A DNA stretch of 39,367 nt from positions 1 through 39,367 of the forward strand of contig QHSQ01000028.1 of assembly GCA_003221615.1 (NCBI GenBank), written 5' to 3'. The DNA is from Candidatus Rokuibacteriota bacterium (GTDB lineage Bacteria > Methylomirabilota > Methylomirabilia > Rokubacteriales > CSP1-6). The notes under the pieces are model-generated. The model saw only the letters and a list, made by a program, of their open reading frames with translations, did no database searches and was not told the DNA's origin. Position numbers and translations under genes: made by a program. Below, piece after piece: positions 23,530 to 33,681 of this stretch. Each line of letters begins with the position of its first letter. The stretch's first letter is position 1.

Positions 23530-23856
23530 GTGAAGCCAGTTCCCCCCTCCGGCAGGGCGACAGCGATCCGCGATCTCTTGGCGCGCGATCTCGTCTGTCG
23601 CGACATCGTGCAGTACTTGACGCGCAACAGTGAGGCGGCGGACACCGCGCGTGGCATCGCGGAATGGTGGATCGGACGTGACCTCGCGTCCACCCAGGAA
23701 GCGTTACTGAAGCTCCAGGAGTATGGGGTGGTCCAGTCTTACCCGGTTCAGGACAACACGTTCGTCTATGTCTACGCCAAGAACCCGATCCTGCGCCAGT
23801 CGCTGGCGCGCTACCTCCAGGGACTGATCGCGCCCCACCCGGTGGAGCGGTTCTAG
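23530..23856 (+). CDS. Small winged-helix protein heading the EPS operon
   Basis: The product is about 108 residues if the GTG at 23530 is used; a TTG at 23506 in the same frame is the alternative, and neither has a good Shine-Dalgarno. The chain reads as a helix-rich N-terminus ([19 protein letters not shown]), a helix-turn-helix-like segment, and a recognition helix with wing ([20 protein letters not shown], then FVYVYAKN). This is the winged-helix layout of small transcription factors. EPS loci of the PEP-CTERM type often start with a MarR-like regulator, and this gene occupies that position 4 nt before the sugar transferase. I do not recognise a specific family. Confidence 0.6.
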   Translation: MKPVPPSGRATAIRDLLARDLVCRDIVQYLTRNSEAADTARGIAEWWIGRDLASTQEALLKLQEYGVVQSYPVQDNTFVYVYAKNPILRQSLARYLQGLIAPHPVERF

Positions 23857-23860
23857 ACCA

Positions 23861-25118
23861 ATGCCCCGCGTTTTCGGACACTATGTCCCGGCTCGCTTGC
23901 TCACGCTCGCCGCGGGCGAAGCGGCAATCGTCTTCGGCTCCGTCTTCCTCGGCCTTGCTCTGCCGCTCGTCGGATTCCACGTGATCCGCCCAGCCTGGGG
24001 TGACGGCTTCGCCCCGTCGATGGTTCTGACGACCCTGGTCCTGAGCATGGCCCACATCGCGGCGCTCTATGACACACGGCAGGACTACGGCCGCGCCGAG
24101 CTGCTCCTGCGTCTCACAATCGCGTTCGTTGCCGCGTATCTCGTGATAGCGATGCTCGGCTACTTCATTCTCCACCTGACGCTGGCCCGGAAGGCATTCC
24201 TCCTCTCGTTCGTTACCGCGTTCCCGGCGAGCTTCCTCCTGCGCCTGGTCCATGGTCGCCTCACGGCTCAGAGCCGGGCGCGACGCAAGGTGCTGCTGCT
24301 CGGCTCAGGAGAGGTCAGCCAGATGATCGCCGCGACCGTCAGAGCGTCGCGCCACACCTATGAGGTAGTGGGACGGCTGGATGCCAACGGGCGGGGTGGC
24401 GATGGCAGCGACGGCGTCTGGTCGCTCGGCACCCTGGAGGACCTCGACTGGGTGTCGAAGGTGACACGGCCGGATGTGATCGTTGTCGCGCTCGAGGAAC
24501 GGCGCGGAACACTTCCGGTCAGCGAGATCGTCGAGTCCAAGCTGCAGGGGACGGAGATCGAGGATTGGCCCAACTTCTACGAGAAGCTCACCGGTAAGAT
24601 TCCCGTTGGCAATCTCAGACCAAGCTGGCTGGTCTTCGCCGACGGTTTCAAACCCGCGCGCATCACGGTCCTGACGAAGCGGACGATCGACCTCCTGGGC
24701 TCCCTCTGCGTGGTCATGCTCAGTTTGCCGGTCATGCTTCTGATCGCTGTCGCGATCAGGCTCGACTCTCCCGGCCCGGTCTTCTTCAGGCAGGAGCGGC
24801 TCGGGCGATTCGGTCGCGTCTTCCTGATGTTCAAGTTTCGGTCGATGCTTCAAGGCGAAGGTGCCGCTCTACCTTCACCGACTGGCGGTCAAGCCGGGCA
24901 TCACGGGCTGGGCCCAGGTCAAGAACCAGTACGGTGCGACCGTCGGGAACACCTGGGACAAATTGGAATACGACCTCTACTACATCAAGAACATGTCGAT
25001 CTTTCTCGACATGCTGATCCTGCTCCACACCGTCCAGATCGTGCTTTTCACGAAGGGATCCGGAGAATGGAAGCAAAAACAAGCTCCGTCGACTACGTCC
25101 GCCTCCTACGCCGGGTAG
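23861..25118 (+). pseudogene. Broken priming (undecaprenyl-phosphate) sugar transferase
   Basis: From the ATG at 23861 the frame encodes an N-terminal membrane region ([19 protein letters not shown] and three more segments), then a Rossmann-like domain ([20 protein letters not shown]). The sugar-transferase core follows: [20 protein letters not shown], then [24 protein letters not shown]. At about 24855-24865 homology jumps to another frame, [20 protein letters not shown], ending [21 protein letters not shown] at 25118. The roughly 60-70 residues that normally lie between FKFRSM and the [10 protein letters not shown] motif (TR.GRFLR...DELPQ...GDMS.VGPRPE) are absent. So there is a deletion of about 0.2 kb that also shifts frame. 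It removes the conserved acidic residues of the active site. Transfer of the first sugar phosphate to undecaprenyl phosphate should be lost unless the join is an assembly error. Confidence 0.85.
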
Positions 25119-27298
25119 CGATCCAGCGCTGGCGGCTCATCCTCGCCGGCTTCCTGGCCGTCGTCCTGCCGACGATGGTCATTGTGATTCTCTCGACGGA
25201 GAACCTCTACGAGGCATCGGCGACGCTGTTCATTTTGCCTGAAACGAGCGACGCCGGTTTCCTCCGAGATTTCACCTCGTCGGAGGCCAGCAGTCTCTAC
25301 CTCGTGCTGCTGAGGAGTCGGTCGCTCGCTCAAGCGATCATGGAGGCTCTGCCGAACGAGAGCCGCGACGAGCTCTCCAGGCGCGTTATCTTCCGCGACT
25401 ACCTGCTGACGGTCATGAACAGTATCCGCCGTTACACCGGAGGCGCGGTCGTCGTTTACAGCCCGAGCGAGGTCGCGATTCGGGAGCTCCAAGAGGCGCG
25501 GATGAGCTTCGTCCTGGGGAAGGACGGCACCGTCACGATCACCGCGGTCGCCTTCAGCCCTCGCGTGGCGATGGACCTTGCCAACACGTATGTCGAGGTC
25601 CTCCTGAGCAAGAGCAGCTCTTTCGCGCGGCAGCAGGCGCGGGGCACACGTGACCTGCTCGAGAACCTTTGGTCGCAGGCGAAGGCGAACCAGACAGAGG
25701 CGGAAGACGCACTGCGCAAATACCAGGCCAAGAACGGGGGCACCCTCAAGCTGCCCGAAGAGGCGAAGGTCGAGCTGACGTCGCTCGCCAATCTCGAGAG
25801 CCAGCTCAACGACCTCCAGATAAATCGCGAGATCGCGGAGAACAAGCTTGCCTATCTAAAGGGCGATAAAAAGAAGCCCGGGGGCATGACGCTGGCTGCA
25901 GATCCAAGCGTGCAAGCTCTACGCGATCGCCTCGCGCAGCTCGAGACAAAACTTGCAGCCCTCACCGAGAAGTATACGGACCAGCACCCATCCGTTCAGA
26001 ACGCGCAAGCGGATATCCAGGAAACGCAGCAGCGCCTGGCGGCTGCGCTGCAGCCGCAACAATCGCCGCGGCCTGGGGGAGCGCAAGTGCCGCTCAGGCC
26101 CGTCGAGAACGCCCAGCTCTCGAAGCAGATGGCAGCGCTCGACGTGGAGATCGTCTCGCTCCAGGCCAAGGAAGACACTCTCCAGCAGCGGGCTAACCGG
26201 CTCAGGAGGTCACTCTCGGCGATGAGTGGCCGAGAGCAGGAGTACTCGGGGCTCCTGCGCGCCGTCATGACGCAGACGAAGCTGACGGACATGCTGTCGG
26301 ACAAGCTCACCGCCGCTCGCATCACCGAGCGGAGCCAAATCAGGAGCATCCACGTCATCGACCTCGCGAACCTTCCACGGCAGCCTAGCCCCCGGCAACC
26401 GCTGAAGCTGATTCTGTTCGGGCTGGTCGGCGGGCTCGGGTTCGGCATCGGAGCCGCAACGCTCCGCGAGTACATGACGCAGATCGTCGAGACCGAGCAG
26501 GAAGTGATCCATGCAACCGGCCTGCCCGTTCTCGGATCGATCCCTATCGCGGAGCACATCGAGCCGCTGGTCAAGGGGCCGCGCGAGCAGCAGCCGGTCC
26601 TCTTCGGAAGCGGCGACGTTTTCTACTCGTTGCCGGCCGATGCCTGCCGGGCCATAAGGACGGGGCTCGACTGTCAGAGCCTCAACCGGCCGCTCAAGAC
26701 GCTATTGATAACGAGCCCAGGCGCTCACGAGGGCAAGTCGACGGTCCTGTTGAACCTCGGCCGCGCGTTTCTCGAAGCGGACCGACAGCTCCTCATCATG
26801 GACGCCGACTTGAGGAGACCCGCGCTCCACAAGGCGCTGGAAGTTCCGAACGAGGTCGGCCTCGCCGACGTTCTGCGTGAGGGCACAGTGTGGCCGGAGG
26901 CCTTCCGGAGCCTCGGGCCGGGCTTGTACTTCATGCCCGCAGGGACCAGGCGCCCGAACCCGAGCAGCCTTCTCTCCTCCAGGCACATGGGCACGGTGCT
27001 GCAAGAGGCCCGCGACCGTGCCGACATCGTCCTGATTGACGCGCCGCCGGTTCTCGCCGTTGCGGACTGTCTGCCGCTGTGCCGTCAGGTCGACGGGGTG
27101 ATCCTCGTCATCCGCTTCGGCTCGACCCGGCGGCGGAGCTTGCAGCGAGCCAAGGATCAGCTCCAAAAAGTCGGCGCTAACGTCGTCGGCGTGGTGATCA
27201 ACGGCCTGTCACGGCGCGAGACGCGTCACTACTACGCCGAGTACACGCACTACGTCGGGATCCAGAAACACAGGAGAAGGGGACACAAACCCAAATGA
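25067..27298 (+). CDS. Wzz/Wzc-type chain-length determinant and tyrosine autokinase
   Basis: The protein is 743 residues from the ATG at 25067, preceded by GGAGA and overlapping the transferase remnant by 52 nt. It has a first membrane segment [19 protein letters not shown] (about 23-41), a long periplasmic part with coiled coils (about 180-430), and a second membrane segment [19 protein letters not shown] near 445-463. The cytoplasmic BY-kinase domain shows Walker [17 protein letters not shown] (about 551), Walker A' [11 protein letters not shown] and Walker [14 protein letters not shown]. The C-terminus has a tyrosine cluster, HYYAEYTHY, for autophosphorylation. It would set polymer length and coordinate export with the Wza-like protein encoded next, with which it overlaps by ATGA. 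Confidence 0.93.
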   Translation: MEAKTSSVDYVRLLRRVAIQRWRLILAGFLAVVLPTMVIVILSTENLYEASATLFILPETSDAGFLRDFTSSEASSLYLVLLRSRSLAQAIMEALPNESRDELSRRVIFRDYLLTVMNSIRRYTGGAVVVYSPSEVAIRELQEARMSFVLGKDGTVTITAVAFSPRVAMDLANTYVEVLLSKSSSFARQQARGTRDLLENLWSQAKANQTEAEDALRKYQAKNGGTLKLPEEAKVELTSLANLESQLNDLQINREIAENKLAYLKGDKKKPGGMTLAADPSVQALRDRLAQLETKLAALTEKYTDQHPSVQNAQADIQETQQRLAAALQPQQSPRPGGAQVPLRPVENAQLSKQMAALDVEIVSLQAKEDTLQQRANRLRRSLSAMSGREQEYSGLLRAVMTQTKLTDMLSDKLTAARITERSQIRSIHVIDLANLPRQPSPRQPLKLILFGLVGGLGFGIGAATLREYMTQIVETEQEVIHATGLPVLGSIPIAEHIEPLVKGPREQQPVLFGSGDVFYSLPADACRAIRTGLDCQSLNRPLKTLLITSPGAHEGKSTVLLNLGRAFLEADRQLLIMDADLRRPALHKALEVPNEVGLADVLREGTVWPEAFRSLGPGLYFMPAGTRRPNPSSLLSSRHMGTVLQEARDRADIVLIDAPPVLAVADCLPLCRQVDGVILVIRFGSTRRRSLQRAKDQLQKVGANVVGVVINGLSRRETRHYYAEYTHYVGIQKHRRRGHKPK

Positions 27299-28506
27299 CA
27301 TCTGATTTCCTCCGTGTCGTTCTGTCGGCCGTCGCCATCGTCAGCCTCGGGTTGGTGACTGCCGCGACTGCGCTCGCCCAGGCGCCCCGCCCCGCACCGG
27401 CGCCAGCCCCCGTATCGGTGAAAGCACCCGTCGCGACACCGGCGCCGGCACAGGCCTCGCCCCCCGCCCCCGCCGCAGAGGCGGACTACACCATCGGGAT
27501 CGACGACGTCCTGCATGTCATCGTGTGGGACAACAAAGAGCTCGAGCAGGACGTCGTCGTACGCCCTGATGGCAAGATCTCGTATCCCCTCGCCGGTGAA
27601 ATTTACGTCCAGGGGATGACCGTGCCGCAGCTGACCGAAACCCTGAAAGAGCGCCTGAGCGCGTCGGTCAAGAACCCGAACGTCTCGGTGATGGTCAAGG
27701 AGATCCGGAGCTTCCGCGTCTATTTCGTCGGCAAGGTCGCCAAGGCCGGAGTCTATCCGATCAAGGCAGGTACGCCGCTGCTCCAGGCGCTCACGCTCGC
27801 CGGCGGCACCGCCGAGGGCGCCGACCTGCCGGCCGCCTATATCATCCGCGCCGGCCAGAAGATCCCGGTGGACCTCCGCCGCCTCATCCAGGACGGCGAT
27901 CTCAGCAAGAACCTCCAGCTCGAGACCGAGGACACGATCGTCGTCCCGGAGATCACCATCGGCACCAATCCCCAGGAGGTCCTCGAGCGCCGTATCTACC
28001 TGCTGGGCAAGGTCGCCAAACCCGGCGTCTACAGTCTCAAGAGCGATGTGCCGCTGCTCCACGCGCTCTTCCTCGCGGGCGGCGTCGCCGAGGGGGCCGA
28101 CATGGCAGCGGCATTCGTCATGCGCGGCAACGAAAAGATCCCCGTGGATCTCTGGCGACTCATCCAGAAGGGCGACGCCAGCCAGAATCTCATGATCAAG
28201 CACGAGGACACGATCGTCGTGCCCTCCGGGGGCGAGCTGCAGAACGCCGTCTACGTGATGGGCGAGGTCCTCAAGCCCGGCGTCTACCTCCAGCCCGAGG
28301 CGCTGACCCTGCTGAAGCTGGTCACGTTGGCCGGCGGCTTCACCAAGTACGCGGCGCCGAGCCGCGCCACGCTGATTCGCCGGGACGGCGACAAGAAGAC
28401 GCTGATGAAGGTCGACCTGAAGGACGTCATGAACAACCCCAAGGTCAACGAGGACCTGGCGTTGAAGCCGGGCGACGTCCTGATCGTCCCGGAGCGACTC
28501 TTCTAG
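27295..28506 (+). CDS. Wza-like polysaccharide export protein with three SLBB domains
   Basis: The protein is 403 residues, starting within the kinase stop (ATGA). It has a signal peptide ([23 protein letters not shown]) cleaved at a signal-peptidase-I-like site, then a P/A-rich spacer to about residue 60. The Poly_export domain ([20 protein letters not shown]) runs to about 140. Three SLBB domains follow (about 142-215, 232-305 and 320-400). SLBB1 and SLBB2 are nearly copies of each other. Unlike E. coli Wza there is no lipobox cysteine, so it is probably not a lipoprotein. It should form the periplasmic or outer-membrane channel for EPS together with the kinase and the beta-barrel protein. 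Confidence 0.93.
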   Translation: MTSDFLRVVLSAVAIVSLGLVTAATALAQAPRPAPAPAPVSVKAPVATPAPAQASPPAPAAEADYTIGIDDVLHVIVWDNKELEQDVVVRPDGKISYPLAGEIYVQGMTVPQLTETLKERLSASVKNPNVSVMVKEIRSFRVYFVGKVAKAGVYPIKAGTPLLQALTLAGGTAEGADLPAAYIIRAGQKIPVDLRRLIQDGDLSKNLQLETEDTIVVPEITIGTNPQEVLERRIYLLGKVAKPGVYSLKSDVPLLHALFLAGGVAEGADMAAAFVMRGNEKIPVDLWRLIQKGDASQNLMIKHEDTIVVPSGGELQNAVYVMGEVLKPGVYLQPEALTLLKLVTLAGGFTKYAAPSRATLIRRDGDKKTLMKVDLKDVMNNPKVNEDLALKPGDVLIVPERLF

Positions 28507-28572
28507 CATGGCCGGCGCGCTCGCGCGGCTCGCTCGCGGCATCCTCGAACGGGTGCGCTGAGAGCCGCTCGC

Positions 28573-29745
28573 ATGCTGGCGCAATACGTCTTCCTGGCGT
28601 GTCTGTTCCTCGTGGGCTACACGTACCTTCTCTACCCGTGCGTACTCTTCGTCGTCTATGCCGTCGCCCAGGCGCGCGCGGACCTCGGCTACCTCACGAC
28701 GCGCCGTGAGCGGCGGCGCCGGGCGATCCGCGACGTCGACCTGCCGCGGGTGACCTTGATCGTCCCGGCCTACAACGAAGAGGTGCACCTCAAGGACAAG
28801 ATCGCCAACGTGCAGGAGCTCGACTACCCGCGCGACCGGCTCCAGGTCGTCTTCGTCTCGGACGGCTCGACGGATCGGACCAACGAGATCCTCGACGCTG
28901 TCGACGACCCGGTCATCGAAACGCTCCTGCTTTCCGAGCGCTCCGGCAAGGCCACGGCGCTCAACCGGGCGGTCGAGGTCGCCCGCCACGGGATCCTGAT
29001 CTTCTCCGACGCCTCGACCTTGTTCATGCCGGACGCGGTCAAGCAGCTCGTCCGCCACTTCGCCGACCCGCGTATCGGCGTCGTGTGCGGCGCGCTCAAG
29101 TTCCGTGGCGGAGACGAGTTCAAGCAGACCGAGGGCGTCTACTGGCGCTACGAAACATCGCTGCGCCTCATGGAGGCACGCCTGGGCGCCACGCTTACCG
29201 CCAGCGGCGCGATCTACGCGCTACGCCTCGAGTGCTACCGGCCGCTCGCAGCCGACGACGTCATCGACGACTTCGTCGTTCCCATGCGCGCTCGCAAGCT
29301 CGGCTTCCGCGTGGTCTTCGATCCGGAGGCGGAGGGGGTCGAGTTCGCCGGCGCGTCGGTGAAAGACGAGTTCACCCGGCGCGTGCGCATCGCGGTCGGC
29401 AGCTTTCGCGCGCTGCGCGAGCTGAGCCAGGTGCCGCTGACACCCATCGCGTGTCTGTCGTTCTTTTCACACAAGTTCCTGCGCTGGGTACTGCCCTTCC
29501 TCCTCATCGGGCTTCTGGTCAGCAACTTCTTCCTTCTCGACGAGGCGATCTACCGCGCTGCTCTGGCCGCGCAGGGCGCCTTCTACCTCTGGGCCGGCAT
29601 GGGCTTCCTCTTTCGCGAGCGCGGGCGGCGGCTGCCGCTGGCCCTCCTCTGCTATTTCCTCGTCGCCATCAACGTGGCATTTCTGGTGGGCTTTCTGCGG
29701 TTTCTCAGCGGTCGCAAGGAGACGGCATGGCAGCGCGCCAGCTGA
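28573..29745 (+). CDS. Membrane-bound family 2 glycosyltransferase
   Basis: The protein is 390 residues. An N-terminal membrane segment (YVFLACLFLVGYTYLLYPCVLF) precedes the GT-A domain. TLIVPAYNEEVHLKDKI and VVFVSDGSTDRTNEI bind the nucleotide sugar. FSDASTLF holds the DxS/DxD-type motif, VIDDFVVPMRAR the ED-like acceptor motif, and RRVRIAVGSFRAL the QxxRW-equivalent region. Two or three C-terminal membrane segments follow (WVLPFLLIGLLVSNFFLL, LPLALLCYFLVAINVAFLVGF). This is the processive or semi-processive architecture of EPS synthases. It probably extends the chain on the lipid carrier; donor sugar unknown. Confidence 0.9.
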   Translation: MLAQYVFLACLFLVGYTYLLYPCVLFVVYAVAQARADLGYLTTRRERRRRAIRDVDLPRVTLIVPAYNEEVHLKDKIANVQELDYPRDRLQVVFVSDGSTDRTNEILDAVDDPVIETLLLSERSGKATALNRAVEVARHGILIFSDASTLFMPDAVKQLVRHFADPRIGVVCGALKFRGGDEFKQTEGVYWRYETSLRLMEARLGATLTASGAIYALRLECYRPLAADDVIDDFVVPMRARKLGFRVVFDPEAEGVEFAGASVKDEFTRRVRIAVGSFRALRELSQVPLTPIACLSFFSHKFLRWVLPFLLIGLLVSNFFLLDEAIYRAALAAQGAFYLWAGMGFLFRERGRRLPLALLCYFLVAINVAFLVGFLRFLSGRKETAWQRAS

Positions 29746-30527
29746 GCCTTGGGGGCGCCCCCGTGCTCATGTACCACGGGATCGGCGTGTCGATCCCGGC
29801 GGGCGTCGGCGACCGAGAAAGCCGCTACTGGGTCTCGCCGGAATCGTTCGGGCGGCAGCTGGCGCAGATCCGTGACGGCGGACACAGCGTCGTGGGTCTC
29901 CATGCTTTCTGGGCCAGCCGGGAGGACCCCGCGCATCAACCGGTGGTGCTGACCTTCGACGACGGCCGCGCGACGGACTACGAGCTTTCGTTCCCGCTCC
30001 TTCTCGAGGCGGGAGCGCGCGCCGAGTTCTTCGTCAACACGGCCACGATCGGGCAGCCCGGCTATCTCGCCTGGTCGGAGGTCGTGGAGATGCACCGAGC
30101 GGGCATGTCGTTCCAGTCCCACGCCCACGATCACTTCGTGCTCCCTGGCCTGCCGCCGCCGATCCTCAAGAACGAGCTCGAGACCTCGAAGCGTCTCCTG
30201 GAGGACCGGGTTGGTGTCGAGGTGGGCTTTCTGGCGGCGCCATACGGCCTCCTCGACCGTCGTGTCCTGGACACTGCGCGGGAGGTCGGCTATAGGGCCG
30301 TGTGCGGCTCGCTGAGCTGGCCCGCGCGACCCGGCGCGGCCACCGTGAACCGGGTCCCCGTGTATCGGGATACGACCGCGGCGCGATTCGCGGCGATCCT
30401 CGGACGACAGCCGTCAGCGTTCCTGCCAGGCGTCGCGAGGACGATGCTCATGTACCTCCCCAAGCGGATCCTCTTGAAGGTCAGGCCGCACTATCTGGGC
30501 GCCCGGCCTCAGACGGAGGTCGCATGA
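29727..30527 (+). CDS. Polysaccharide deacetylase (NodB-fold)
   Basis: The product is 266 residues. The ATG at 29727 is preceded by AAGGAGA and overlaps the GT2 gene by 19 nt. Catalytic motifs are visible in order: VVLTFDDGRATDYEL (Asp base and metal Asp), FQSHAHDHF (His-x3-His metal pair) and FLAAPYGLLD. It is of the CE4 type and would remove N- or O-acetyl groups from the polymer or its precursor. XrtA/PEP-CTERM EPS loci usually have such a deacetylase at this place. No signal peptide is present, so a cytoplasmic or membrane-associated location is likely. Confidence 0.9.
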   Translation: MAARQLSLGGAPVLMYHGIGVSIPAGVGDRESRYWVSPESFGRQLAQIRDGGHSVVGLHAFWASREDPAHQPVVLTFDDGRATDYELSFPLLLEAGARAEFFVNTATIGQPGYLAWSEVVEMHRAGMSFQSHAHDHFVLPGLPPPILKNELETSKRLLEDRVGVEVGFLAAPYGLLDRRVLDTAREVGYRAVCGSLSWPARPGAATVNRVPVYRDTTAARFAAILGRQPSAFLPGVARTMLMYLPKRILLKVRPHYLGARPQTEVA

Positions 30528-31714
30528 GTCGCGTGGATCCTCTCGATCTTCACGTGTTCGTGCTGATCGACGCCTTCGGGTGGGAGATGGCGCAGCGGCT
30601 TGGCTTCCTGTCGGATGTGCTGCCGTACCGGGCGCCGCTCCGGACCGTGCTCGGCTATAGCTCGGGCGCGATCCCCACGATGCTCACCGGGAAAGCTCCG
30701 GTCGAGCACGGACACTGGAACCTCGTCTACTACGATCCCGACGGTTCTCCCTTCCGATGGCTCCGCCGCCTCGCCTTTGTGCCCGACCGGATCCTGAACC
30801 ACCGAGTGACGCGGAAGGCCCTCCAGCAGCTGGGTCGACGCGTGCTCGGGCTCGGGCCGCTCTTCGACTGTTGCGTGAGCCCACGGCTGCTTCCCTGGTT
30901 CAACTGGGTCGAGAAGCGCAACATCTACGAGCCGCGGGGCATCCGCGGCGCTGCGTCCATCTTCGACAGGCTCGCGCTCGCGGGCGTGCCTTACCGGATG
31001 TACTCCTACCACCGGTTCGATGACGCGACGATCCTGAGCCTGGCCCGGCGCGACATCGAGGCCGGGAGAGCCACCTTTTTCTTCCTCTACCTGTGCGAGA
31101 TCGATGCCTTCCTCCATCACCACGTCACGAACGAAGCATCGATCAAGGAGAGGTTCGCGGTGTACGAGACGAAGCTCCGCGAGCTGCTGGCGACGGCCCG
31201 AGCGCGGGACCCCCGAGCGGGCTTGACGGTTCTCTCCGACCATGGGATGACGCCGGTGCAACACCATCACGACCTCGCCCGTGACATCGAAGAGCTCGGC
31301 CTCCGGATGCCCGACGACTATCTGGCGGTCTACGACTCCACCATGGCCCGCTTCTGGTTCTTCTCGGACATCGCCCGGCAGAAGATCATCGACCGGCTCG
31401 CCGCCCTCGCGTGCGGCCGCGTTCTCACCAACGACGAGCGTGAGACGCTGGGCGTCCGGTTCGGCGACCGCCGCTACGGCGATCTCGTCTTCCTGCTCGA
31501 TCCCGGATGGCTCCTCTCGAGCAGCGACTTCAATGCGCCGGGATGGCTGCCGTCGGGCATGCACGGCTATCACCCGGACGACCTGTACTCCGACGCGATC
31601 TTCCTCAGTAATCAGGAGCCACCGGTGCCCATGCGCACGATCGCCGACGCCTACAGTTGCATGGCGCGCGCAGCGGGGCTCCACGACCGGAGAGCGGAGG
31701 CTCAGATTCGATGA
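30524..31714 (+). CDS. Alkaline-phosphatase-superfamily phosphodiesterase-like protein
   Basis: The protein is 396 residues, coupled by ATGA to the deacetylase. The metal and nucleophile pattern of the type I phosphodiesterase/nucleotide pyrophosphatase group is present: [12 protein letters not shown] (Asp16), [12 protein letters not shown] (Ser46 or Ser47 as likely nucleophile), [13 protein letters not shown] (Asp, His), [13 protein letters not shown] (Asp-His) and GMHGYHPDD (His). No signal peptide or membrane segment is seen, so it should act in the cytoplasm. Related enzymes transfer phosphoglycerol or phosphoethanolamine or hydrolyse nucleotide sugars. Which applies here cannot be told, but the operon position implies polymer decoration or precursor turnover. 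Confidence 0.8.
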   Translation: MSRVDPLDLHVFVLIDAFGWEMAQRLGFLSDVLPYRAPLRTVLGYSSGAIPTMLTGKAPVEHGHWNLVYYDPDGSPFRWLRRLAFVPDRILNHRVTRKALQQLGRRVLGLGPLFDCCVSPRLLPWFNWVEKRNIYEPRGIRGAASIFDRLALAGVPYRMYSYHRFDDATILSLARRDIEAGRATFFFLYLCEIDAFLHHHVTNEASIKERFAVYETKLRELLATARARDPRAGLTVLSDHGMTPVQHHHDLARDIEELGLRMPDDYLAVYDSTMARFWFFSDIARQKIIDRLAALACGRVLTNDERETLGVRFGDRRYGDLVFLLDPGWLLSSSDFNAPGWLPSGMHGYHPDDLYSDAIFLSNQEPPVPMRTIADAYSCMARAAGLHDRRAEAQIR

Positions 31715-32700
31715 AGAAAGCGCTCATCACGGGAATCACGGGTCAAGACGGCTCATATCTCGCTGACCTGCTTCTGGAGAAAGGCTACGAGATCCACGGC
31801 GTCGTACGCCCCGCGTCAACGTCCAATACGGGGCGCATCGATCATCTCGTGCACGATCCGGAGATTCACGACGTACGTCTGTTCCTTCATCACGCCGATC
31901 TTTCTGACTCTGCATCCCTCGCCCGGCTACTGGCCCACATCGAGCCGGACGAGATCTACAACCTGGCGGCGCAAAGCCATGTGCGCACGAGTTTCGACAT
32001 CCCGGCCTACACGGCGGATGTCACGGGGATCGGTGCCGTGCGACTGCTCGATGCTCTGCGTGAGACGGGACTGCATGCGCGGTTCTACCAGGCCGGCAGC
32101 TCCGAGATGTACGGCAAGGTCCTGGAAATTCCGCAGCGAGAGACAACGCCTTTCTATCCGCGCAGTCCCTATGCCGCGGCCAAAGTCTATGCGCACTGGA
32201 TGGCGGTCAACTATCGCGAGGCGTACAGCCTCTTCGTGTGCAATGGGATCCTATTCAACCACGAGTCGCCCCGCCGGGGCGAAACCTTCGTAACACGAAA
32301 GATCACCTCCGCCGTCGCCGCGATCAAAGCGGGACTCCAGCACAAGCTTTCACTCGGGAACCTCGACGCTCGACGCGACTGGGGCTATGCCAAGGAGTAC
32401 GTCGAGGCCATGTGGCTCATGCTCCGGCAGGAGCAGCCCGACGACTACGTCGTCGCAACGGGCGAAGCTCATTCGGTCAGCGACTTCGTCATCGCCGCCT
32501 TCGGCCATGCCGGGCTCGACTGGCGAAGCCACGTCGAAATCGATCCCCGATACTATCGGCCCGCCGAAGTCGACTTCCTCATCGGCGATGCGGAGAAGGC
32601 CAAGGCAAAGCTCGGCTGGGTGCCGAAAACCACCTTCGGCGAGTTGGTGCGTCTGATGGTGGATGCTGATGTCGCTCGACTTGATAGTCGAAAGGAGTGA
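31711..32700 (+). CDS. gmd: GDP-mannose 4,6-dehydratase
   Basis: The protein is 329 residues, starting at the ATG in the ATGA overlap. It is an extended short-chain dehydrogenase: [19 protein letters not shown] binds NADP, and [16 protein letters not shown] is the GDP-mannose-binding loop typical of Gmd. GSSEMYG and [15 protein letters not shown] hold the catalytic Thr/Ser-Glu and Tyr-x3-Lys. [19 protein letters not shown] and [15 protein letters not shown] are also Gmd hallmarks. It converts GDP-D-mannose to GDP-4-keto-6-deoxymannose, the substrate of the fucose synthase encoded 3 nt downstream. Confidence 0.92.
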   Translation: MKKALITGITGQDGSYLADLLLEKGYEIHGVVRPASTSNTGRIDHLVHDPEIHDVRLFLHHADLSDSASLARLLAHIEPDEIYNLAAQSHVRTSFDIPAYTADVTGIGAVRLLDALRETGLHARFYQAGSSEMYGKVLEIPQRETTPFYPRSPYAAAKVYAHWMAVNYREAYSLFVCNGILFNHESPRRGETFVTRKITSAVAAIKAGLQHKLSLGNLDARRDWGYAKEYVEAMWLMLRQEQPDDYVVATGEAHSVSDFVIAAFGHAGLDWRSHVEIDPRYYRPAEVDFLIGDAEKAKAKLGWVPKTTFGELVRLMVDADVARLDSRKE

Positions 32701-32703
32701 TCA

Positions 32704-33681
32704 ATGCGCTGGGCCAATACGCGCGTGGTCGTCACAGGAGGGGCGGGCTTTCTCGGCTCGTTTGTCGTCGAGGCTCTGCACGCCCGCGGCTGTCGTGAAA
32801 TCAGCGTTCCTCGCTCACGGGATTACGACCTCCGCGAGTCCGACGACATCGCGCGGCTCTACGACCGGACGCGACCGCAGGTCGTCGTGCATCTGGCGGC
32901 GGTGGTAGGTGGCATCGGCGCCAATCGAGCGAACCCCGGGCGCTTCTTTTATGACAACGCCATCATGGGGCTCCAGCTCATGGAGTACGCGCGTCGCCTC
33001 GGCGTGGAGAAGTTCATCGCCGTCGGCACGGTCTGCGCATACCCCAAGGTCACACCGGTTCCGTTCAAAGAAGAAGACCTCTGGAATGGCTACCCGGAGG
33101 ACACCAACGCGCCATACGGCCTGGCGAAGAAGATGCTCCTCGTGCAAGCGCAGGCCTACCGCGCCCAGTACGGCTTCAACGCGATCCATCTGCTCCCGGT
33201 GAATCTCTACGGACCGAGAGACAATTTCGATCTCGAATCGTCCCACGTCATCCCCGCCATGATCCGCAAGTTCCTGGCCGCGAAAGAACGCGGGGAGCCG
33301 AGCGTCGTCCTCTGGGGCGATGGGTCGCCGACGCGCGAGTTCCTTCATGTCGAAGACGCCGCTGAGGCGATCGCGCTCGCGACCGAGCGCTACGACGGGT
33401 CCGAGCCCGTCAATCTCGGCAGTGGCGAGGAAATCTCTATACGTGAGCTCGCCGAGCTCATTGCGGCCGAGGTCGGTTTCCGCGGCGAAATCGTCTGGGA
33501 CACGACTCAGCCGAATGGTCAGCCTCGCCGCCGGCTAGACGTCAGTCGTGCCGAACGGCTGTTCGGCTTCCGGGCGAAGCACCCATTCCGCGACGGGGTG
33601 CGACAGACCGTCGACTGGTTCGTAGAGCACCGAGCCGCTCTCGCCGAGGCGGCGCTGATCGAGGCAGGACCGACCCCATGA
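32704..33681 (+). CDS. fcl: GDP-L-fucose synthase
   Basis: The protein is 325 residues with AAAGGAGTGATCA before its [21 protein letters not shown] binds NADPH, and the family pattern [21 protein letters not shown] follows. The catalytic set is GTVCAYPK (Thr in place of the E. coli Ser107, and Cys), APYGLAKKM (Tyr, Lys) and [12 protein letters not shown] (His). It epimerises and reduces GDP-4-keto-6-deoxymannose to GDP-L-fucose. With gmd just upstream, fucose or a derivative should be part of the polymer. It overlaps the next glycosyltransferase gene by ATGA. Confidence 0.92.
   Translation: MRWANTRVVVTGGAGFLGSFVVEALHARGCREISVPRSRDYDLRESDDIARLYDRTRPQVVVHLAAVVGGIGANRANPGRFFYDNAIMGLQLMEYARRLGVEKFIAVGTVCAYPKVTPVPFKEEDLWNGYPEDTNAPYGLAKKMLLVQAQAYRAQYGFNAIHLLPVNLYGPRDNFDLESSHVIPAMIRKFLAAKERGEPSVVLWGDGSPTREFLHVEDAAEAIALATERYDGSEPVNLGSGEEISIRELAELIAAEVGFRGEIVWDTTQPNGQPRRRLDVSRAERLFGFRAKHPFRDGVRQTVDWFVEHRAALAEAALIEAGPTP

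Noticed and set aside
28508-28561. A 17-codon open frame between the Wza-like and GT2 genes
   Set aside because: GGAG is 13 nt away from the start and the sequence is a low-information Ala/Arg/Leu helix. No support beyond being open.
27250-29058. Long minus-strand open frame of about 600 codons opposite the Wza-like and GT2 genes
   Set aside because: It is antisense to two well-supported genes and has a composition rich in R, D, G and H with no recognisable domain. It is a shadow of high-GC coding DNA.
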